Assembly: GCA_007570785.1 (NCBI GenBank)
Contig: ML664199.1
Span: 20,344,597 to 20,408,596, forward strand
DNA: 64,000 nucleotides
Reading direction: 5' to 3'
Source: Antilocapra americana
Taxonomy: Eukaryota; Chordata; Mammalia; Artiodactyla; Antilocapridae
The position numbers and the translations under genes were made by a program. The stretch's first letter is position 1. Every line of letters starts with the position of its first letter. Shown here piece after piece: positions 58,985-64,000 of this stretch. The notes beneath the pieces are model-generated. The model was not told where the DNA came from, did not search any database, and saw only the letters and a program-made list of their open reading frames with translations.

Positions 58985-59100
58985 CTGTCTCCAATGTGAG
59001 TTCCCTGAATGTGGAAAGCTTGATGCTAATCTTGTATCTCCAGCCCCTACAAAAATATTGAGCACATAGTAGATATGAAGTAGATATTTGTTGGATAACT
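58985..59100 (+). mobile_element. L2 LINE 3' end, sense
   Basis: 'gagttccctgaatgtggaaa', 'cttgtatctccagcccctac', 'gagcacatagtagatatg' and 'gatatttgttggataact' match the L2 3' end. Confidence 0.75.
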
Positions 59101-60061
59101 AAACTTTGGATTATTTGTATGCATTTGTAAAGAAGAATATACAACATTGAGTTTATACACTGGCATATATCCATAGTATATATTTAACATTAAGAAATCT
59201 CTAAGGCAGATAATTCAGATATAATAAACATGATTGGATATTTACAAAGTCATCTTAAGGAGACTGAAGGTCTCTATAGCTAAGTGTGAAACCTGGAGAT
59301 ATGTATTTCCTGGCCTCATTCCAAAAAATGTTAATGGGGAAATAGCTAAATTTTTAATAATGATACATCGAAGAAGAAATGGCATAGTAAGAAAACAGGA
59401 ATAGAATGCAGTAGAAGTATAGAAATATAGAAGCCAGAAATTTTAAAATTGATAATGTGCCAAAGTCAGAAATGCTTCAGAACCAGAGCAACTGAGGCAC
59501 CAGAAAAGAAAGACAAGGTGCTTCCTCTAGCTCACACACTACCATCCTCCTTTACTCTGATTCTAACCTTACAGACCAGTCCTTTGATTTCAAATTGTCT
59601 TCCTGATGAGGGGCAGCAAATACAAGCATTACCCTCTCCAGAAAGGGGATCTCTGATAATAAATTAATGAAACATATATCTAGTATATACATGACCTTTA
59701 TTATTCTAAGCTCATCTGTGAGAGACTGTCCCACCCTCAATATGAGACAACATCAATTTCGTGAGATTCTAAGGCTGAGATCTAGGCTCCAGGATAGTGT
59801 GTTAGAACTGACTTGATTCTTCATGATGCAAAGTTGAGGAGGCTTAATCAACAAACTGAGGAGGCTCACCATGACTCAGGATCTGAGATCTGTCAGAACT
59901 GTGACTAGCCAGCTTTCATCTGCCCACACTCCTACAACCAGACACAAATGAATCCATTAATTTAATTAGTGTAAAGAAGATGTCATCGTATGCCAAAATA
60001 TATACAAAATTCTGTATCCTTACAGAGACCTTCCATTTTCCACTTCTTTTTAACAATTCTT
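59101..60061. other. Unique DNA
   Basis: A short repeated word, ctgaggaggct or ttgaggaggct, occurs at 59833 and 59858. No gene is recognised. Confidence 0.45.
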
Positions 60062-60070
60062 AAGTTATTT

Positions 60071-60750
60071 GGCCACGGGACTGGAAAGGGTCAGTGTTCA
60101 TTTCAGTCACTAAGAAAGGCAACACCGAAGAATGCTCAAACTACCGCACAATTGCACTCATCTCACACGCTAGTAATGATCAAAATTCTCCAAGCCAGGC
60201 TTCAGCAATACGTGAACTGTGAACTTCCAGATGTTCAAGCTGTTTTTAGAAAAGGCAGAGGAACCAGACATCAAATTGCCAACATCTGCTTGATCACCTA
60301 AAAAGCAAGAGAGTTCCAGAAAAACATTTCTGCTTTATTGACTGTGCCAAAGCCTTTGACTCTGGATCACAACAAACTGTGGAAAATTCTGAAAGAGATG
60401 GGAATACCAGACCATCTGACCTGCCTCTTAAGGAACCTATATGCAGGTCAGGAAGCAACAGTTAGAACTGGGCATGGAACAACAGACTAGTTCCAAATAG
60501 GAAAAGGAGTATGTCAAGGCTGTATATTATCACCCTGCTTATTTAACTTATATGCAGAGTACATCATGAGAAACGCTGGGTTGGAGGAAGCACAGGCTGG
60601 AATCAAGATTGCTGGGAGAAATATCAATAACCTCAGATAAGCAGATGACACAACCCTTATGGCAGAAAGTGAAGAACTAAAAAACCTCTTGATGAAAGTG
60701 AAAGAGGAGAGTACAAAAGTTGCTTAAAGCTCAACATTCAGAAAACTAAG
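60071..60750 (+). pseudogene. BovB reverse-transcriptase core, inactivated
   Basis: The frame encodes recognisable RT segments: VMIKILQARLQQYV, ELPDVQAVFRKGRGTR and, later, a GCILSP/LFNLYAEYIM-like block. It is broken by a TAA at 60299-60301 and several other lesions (for example TAG after a TTD-like segment near 60487). At the catalytic YADD box the Tyr codon is a stop: NLR-TAA-ADDTTLMAES, with TAA at 60638-60640. The two catalytic Asp codons remain, but no functional enzyme can be made. RTE-type RTs normally continue from an N-terminal endonuclease, which is missing here. Confidence 0.9.
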
Positions 60751-60753
60751 ATC

Positions 60754-61263
60754 ATGGCATCTGGTCCCATCACTTCATGGCAAATAGATGGGGAAATAGT
60801 GGAAACAGTGTCAGACTTTATTTTGGGGAGCTCCAAAATCATTGCAGATGGTGACTGTAGCCATGAAATTAAAAGACGCTTACCAATTGGAAGGAATGTT
60901 ATGACCAACCTAGACAGCATCTTACAAAGCAGAGGCGTTGTTTTGCCAACAGATGTGCATCTAGTCAAGGCTGTGGTTTTTCCAGTGGTCATGTATGGAT
61001 GTGAGAGTTTGACTATAAAGAAAGCTGAGTGCAGAAAAATCGAAGCTTTTGAACTGTGGTGTTGGAGAAGACTCTTGAGAGTCCCTTGGACTGCAAGGAG
61101 ATCTAACCAGTCCATCCTAAAGGAGATCAGTCCTGGGTGTTCATTGGAAGGACTGATGTTGAAGCTGACACTCCAATACTTTGGCCACCTGATGCAAAGA
61201 GCTGACTCATTTGAAAAGATCCTGTTGCTGGGAAAGATTGAGGACAGGAGGAGAAGGGGATGA
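60754..61263 (+). pseudogene. BovB C-terminal domain, open 169-codon frame
   Basis: Open from MASGPITSWQIDGE through VSDFILGSSKI, DGDCSHEIKRRL, VVFPVVMYGCES and ELWCWRRLLRVPWTARRSN to a stop at 61261-61263. This is the region after the reverse-transcriptase fingers/palm in BovB. The first Met is internal to the original protein. Substitutions such as CESL for CESW and LPIG for LLLG suggest decay without a stop. It is part of the same inactive insertion. Confidence 0.9.
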
Positions 61264-61427
61264 CAGAGTATGAGAGGGCTGGATGGCATCACCGACTCAA
61301 TGGACATGAGTTCGGGTGGACTCCAGGAGTTGGTGATGGTCAGGGAGGCCTGGTGTTCTGCGGTTCATGGGGTTGCATAGAGTTGGACACGACTGAACAA
61401 CTGAACTGAACTGAACTGAAGTTATTT

Positions 61428-61797
61428 TGAGTTAAGACAAGGAACATACATTCAACATCTTTAAAATCCCTGACAGAGAGCAATCCCAGCCTCAAAAAGG
61501 ATGGCAAGGAGCATATACCTATTACCACTCCATAGATATCAAGCATAGACAATGACACTTACTGCATTAGAATAAGATAGTTTAATACTCAGTGATACCA
61601 TGTCATCATAGTATCACAGATTCCCCTTGTCTTTCAAATTCCATGGCATCATTGGGCCAGATGAATACTCTAATACAGTGGGTTGGGTTGCAGCTAAAGA
61701 AAATAAGGTCAAGGGTTCACCACCTTTTATAGCAACCAGAAAACAAGTTAGTAGTCACAGCATAATCACCTTGACTAACTTAGTGATGCTGCACAGC
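61428..61797. other. Unique DNA
   Basis: Nothing recognised. Confidence 0.45.
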
Positions 61798-61842
61798 CAT
61801 CCACAGAATTTGCTCAGTATCATGAGACAGAGAGAAGGTAAA

Positions 61843-62048
61843 GTGAGAGTCAGTCGTTCAGTTGTGCCTGACTATTTGTGACCCCATGGATTGTAGCCTG
61901 TCAGGCTCCTCTTTTCAAAGAATTCTCCAGGCAAGAATATTAGAGTGGGTTGCCATTCCCATCTCCAGGGGATCTTCTGGACCCAGGGGTCAAACCTGGG
62001 TCTCCCTAGACAGGCAGATTCTTTATCGTCTGAGGCACCAGGGAAGCA
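61843..62048 (-). mobile_element. Bov-tA SINE, antisense, between long direct repeats
   Basis: 'gagagtcagtcgttcagttg', 'ttgtagcctgtcaggctcct', 'cccaggggtcaaacctgggt' and 'ctgaggcaccagggaagca' give an antisense Bov-tA. Direct repeats of 39 bases with four mismatches flank it (61798-61836 and 62049-62087). Confidence 0.92.
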
Positions 62049-62087
62049 CATCTACAGAATCTGTTCAGTATAATGAGACAGAGAGAA

Positions 62088-62596
62088 AGAAGGAAGCAAA
62101 GAAATAATAAATTGTGGGGAGAAGGAGGTCTCATCCCCTGGTTTGGTTCAGTTCCAAAATTAAAGCGTTTTCTTCTAAAGAGTATCATTCTTTCATGGTG
62201 ACAGCTCGCCTTGGAATTCTCTAAGTTGCTTCATTCATTGTTTAATCAAATAACTATAGAATGTAAATATATAAAATTTTTTCAGAGAAAAGGCAAAGCG
62301 ATTGAGGTTGAATAATTACTCCCAAATCTCAAAGACACCAAAAGAGCCCACTTGGCATTGCAGAAAAATTTGAATCGTTCGAGTACAGAACCAACATGAA
62401 AAGTACTCCTAGTATGCTGAAGAAAAGGATAAGATGATGTAAATCATGAAAGAAAAAAAAATAAGAATAAAGAACAAATGTACAAACTGTAAAAAATAGA
62501 AATAAGAAGGAAGAAATCCAAACAATTTGAGTAAAGTAATAAAGGTATAAGAGAAGAAACCACTTCTCATCTAAAAAGTTTTGAATTTAGAATTAA
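62088..62596. other. Unique A-rich DNA
   Basis: Nothing recognised; A/G-rich around 62440-62530. Confidence 0.45.
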
Positions 62597-62790
62597 GGGA
62601 CTTTCTTGTTGGTCTAGTGGTTAAGACTTCACCTTCCAGTACAGTTGGTGTGGGTTTGATTACTGATCAGGGAGCTAAGATCCCACATGCCTTATAACCA
62701 AAAAACCAAAATATAAAACAAGGCAATATTGTAGCAAATTCAAGACTTTAAAAATGGTCCACATAAAAAAAAATCTTTACAGAAAAAGAA
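62597..62790 (+). mobile_element. CHR-type SINE, sense
   Basis: 'gggactttcttgttggtcta', 'gggtttgattactgatcag', 'gctaagatcccacatgcctt', 'caatattgtagcaaattcaa' and 'aaaaatggtccacataaaaa' follow the CHR SINE to its A-rich end. Confidence 0.88.
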
Positions 62791-62831
62791 ATTGAGAATG
62801 TTCACCATTATAAATCAAGAGAGAGATGCTT

Positions 62832-63108
62832 GCTGCTGCTGCTGCTGCTAAGTCGCTTCAGTCATATTTGACTCTGTGTGACCCTATAGACGGCAGCCCA
62901 CCAGGCCTCCTGTCCCTGGGATTCTCCAGGCAAGAACACTGGAGTGGGTTGCCATTTCCTTCTCCAACGCAGGAAAGTGAAAAGTGAAAGTGAAGTCGCT
63001 CAGTCATGTCCGACTCTTCACAACTCCATGGACTGCAGCCTACCAGGCTCCTCCACCCATGAGATTTTCCAGGCAAGAGTACTTGAGTGGGCTTCCATTG
63101 CCTTCTAC
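62832..63108 (-). mobile_element. Bov-A2 dimeric SINE, antisense
   Basis: (CTG)n start at about 62832-62850, then two antisense units joined by 'caggaaagtgaaaagtgaaa'. Flanked by short atgctt copies (62826-62831, 63109-63114). Confidence 0.94.
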
Positions 63109-63114
63109 ATGCTT

Positions 63115-63629
63115 ACCTACACATATTCTAGTGAAATGTTTGATTCTTAAGCATAAAGCTAGATTCACTGTAAAGGAACAGCTAAACTGGTCTTAGAATG
63201 CCAGAAAAAAATAAACATCTGTGGTACTTTGAGAGGAAATAGTTGATTCAAGATTTTATACCCAATCAAGCTGTTGTTATTATGTGAATGTCATCTTAAG
63301 ATAAGCAGTGTATCAAAAAATATACCATTTTGTACCTTTTTACCAAATAAAAAAATTTGCCCCAGGTTACCAGGAAATTAATCAAATTTTAAAGCTGAAT
63401 AATGAGGAAGAAATGCCAAGTTTGACTGCCAATGAGTATTGATATTGGTTAAAAATTTAGAGATAGTCCAAAATAGTATTGTCCTATTGGAAAAATATTG
63501 ACTTTGTGGAATACTAAAAATGTTCTAGGCTTTAAAATTGGTTCTATAGTTGAAAATTTAGGGGAAATTTTGCATAATACAACTTCCTAGAGAAAATTCA
63601 CCATACTTATGATTATATTAGTCTCCCTT
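63115..63629. other. Unique DNA
   Basis: Nothing recognised. Confidence 0.45.
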
Positions 63630-63640
63630 AAGATGCCTTT

Positions 63641-63848
63641 TGGACTTCCCAGGTGATTCAGAGGTAAAGAATCAGCCTGCAATGCAGGAATCACAGGAAA
63701 TGGGGGTTCACTCCCCAGTTGGGAAGATTCCCTGGAGGAGGGGTGGCAGCCCACTCTAGTCTTCTTGCTGGAAAATCCCATGGACAGAGGAGCCTGGTGG
63801 GCTGCAGTCTATATGGTTGCACGACTTGGTGACTAAACAACAACAACA
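63641..63848 (+). mobile_element. Bov-tA SINE, sense, with target-site duplication
   Basis: Head 'ggacttcccaggtgattcag', 'ctgcaatgcagg', body 'ggagcctggtgggctgcagt' and an (AAC)n tail. Flanked by identical aagatgccttt at 63630-63640 and 63849-63859. Confidence 0.94.
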
Positions 63849-63859
63849 AAGATGCCTTT

Positions 63860-64000
63860 AAATTAGAATATCAGAGTAATTGTGTTTACCTCTGCATTAT
63901 CTAGGTAGCCTTACTGTGAAAGAGTTCTTTCTACGGAATACACCAATGTATTATAAAACAAAGTATTTTGGAAGTCTCTAATTGGAAAATGCTATCCTCA
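63860..64000. other. Unique DNA to window end
   Basis: Nothing recognised. Confidence 0.45.

Larger units (their letters stand above)
60071..61418 (+). mobile_element. BovB LINE, sense, longest copy
   Basis: About 1.35 kb of the 3' half: reverse-transcriptase region, C-terminal domain and 3' UTR ending in ctgaactgaa units. The flanks aagttattt at 60062-60070 and 61419-61427 are identical, marking the insertion ends. 5'-truncated. Confidence 0.95.

Noticed and set aside
1807..63848. tRNA-like promoter boxes (for example gggttcaatcc) as tRNA genes
   Set aside because: They lie in Bov-tA SINE heads; no cloverleaf with intact arms is seen.

Overview
The window is nuclear DNA from a ruminant, almost certainly a bovid (cattle, buffalo, sheep or goat group). 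The sequence shows this directly: BovB (RTE-type) LINE fragments, many tRNA-derived Bov-tA and dimeric Bov-A2 SINEs, cetartiodactyl CHR-type SINEs and artiodactyl-type L1 3' ends sit on an older mammalian layer of MIR, L2, MaLR LTRs and hAT DNA transposons. The species cannot be fixed from these families alone.

I find no intact host protein-coding gene, rRNA or tRNA gene. Most open reading frames lie inside transposons or are chance frames in AT-rich or simple-repeat DNA. The window reads as intergenic DNA or the inside of a very long intron.

Layout. 1-1640 is a GC-rich block unlike the rest; its 480-780 part is CpG-island-like, with three CACGTG E-boxes and a GC box. 1.6-5.3 kb holds two Bov-tA copies, a TA microsatellite, a decayed coding-like relic on the minus strand (3070-3510), an L1 3' end and a MaLR LTR. 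5.3-13.1 kb is mostly single-copy AT-rich DNA with MIRs, SINEs, a CHR element and an old L1. 13.1-22.3 kb is poor in young transposons. 22.3-24 kb carries L1, BovB and a tandem SINE. 26.2-27.2 kb is an antisense L1 with the open C-terminal part of ORF2. 27.2-30.1 kb is free of recognisable repeats and contains candidate regulatory sequence. 30-41.7 kb is dense in mobile elements, including two hAT/BovB copies, SINEs, three MaLR stretches (one split by a BovB) and a tiny L1 with a perfect 14-bp target duplication. 44-47.8 kb has BovB, two L1s and a MER1-like hAT element. 47.8-51.7 kb is mostly unique, with a palindromic CRE next to a MEF2/TATA-like box at 49.2 kb. 51.7-57.1 kb has further SINEs, L1, L2 and a conserved-looking stretch at 54.3-54.8 kb. 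58-60 kb is mostly unique. 60.07-61.42 kb is the longest BovB copy, and the last 2.5 kb is SINE-rich.

No cooperating set of genes is visible, and I found no credible undescribed biological system. The more interesting points are possible regulatory DNA (480-780, 28.6-29.6 kb, 49.2 kb, 54.3-54.8 kb), an unidentified pseudogene relic, unusually long direct repeats flanking two retroposons (22.5-23.3 kb and 61.8-62.1 kb), and a pair of inverted BovB copies sharing diagnostic substitutions. Family names come from pattern recognition against remembered consensus sequences; boundaries are good to about 5-20 bases unless a target-site duplication is quoted.
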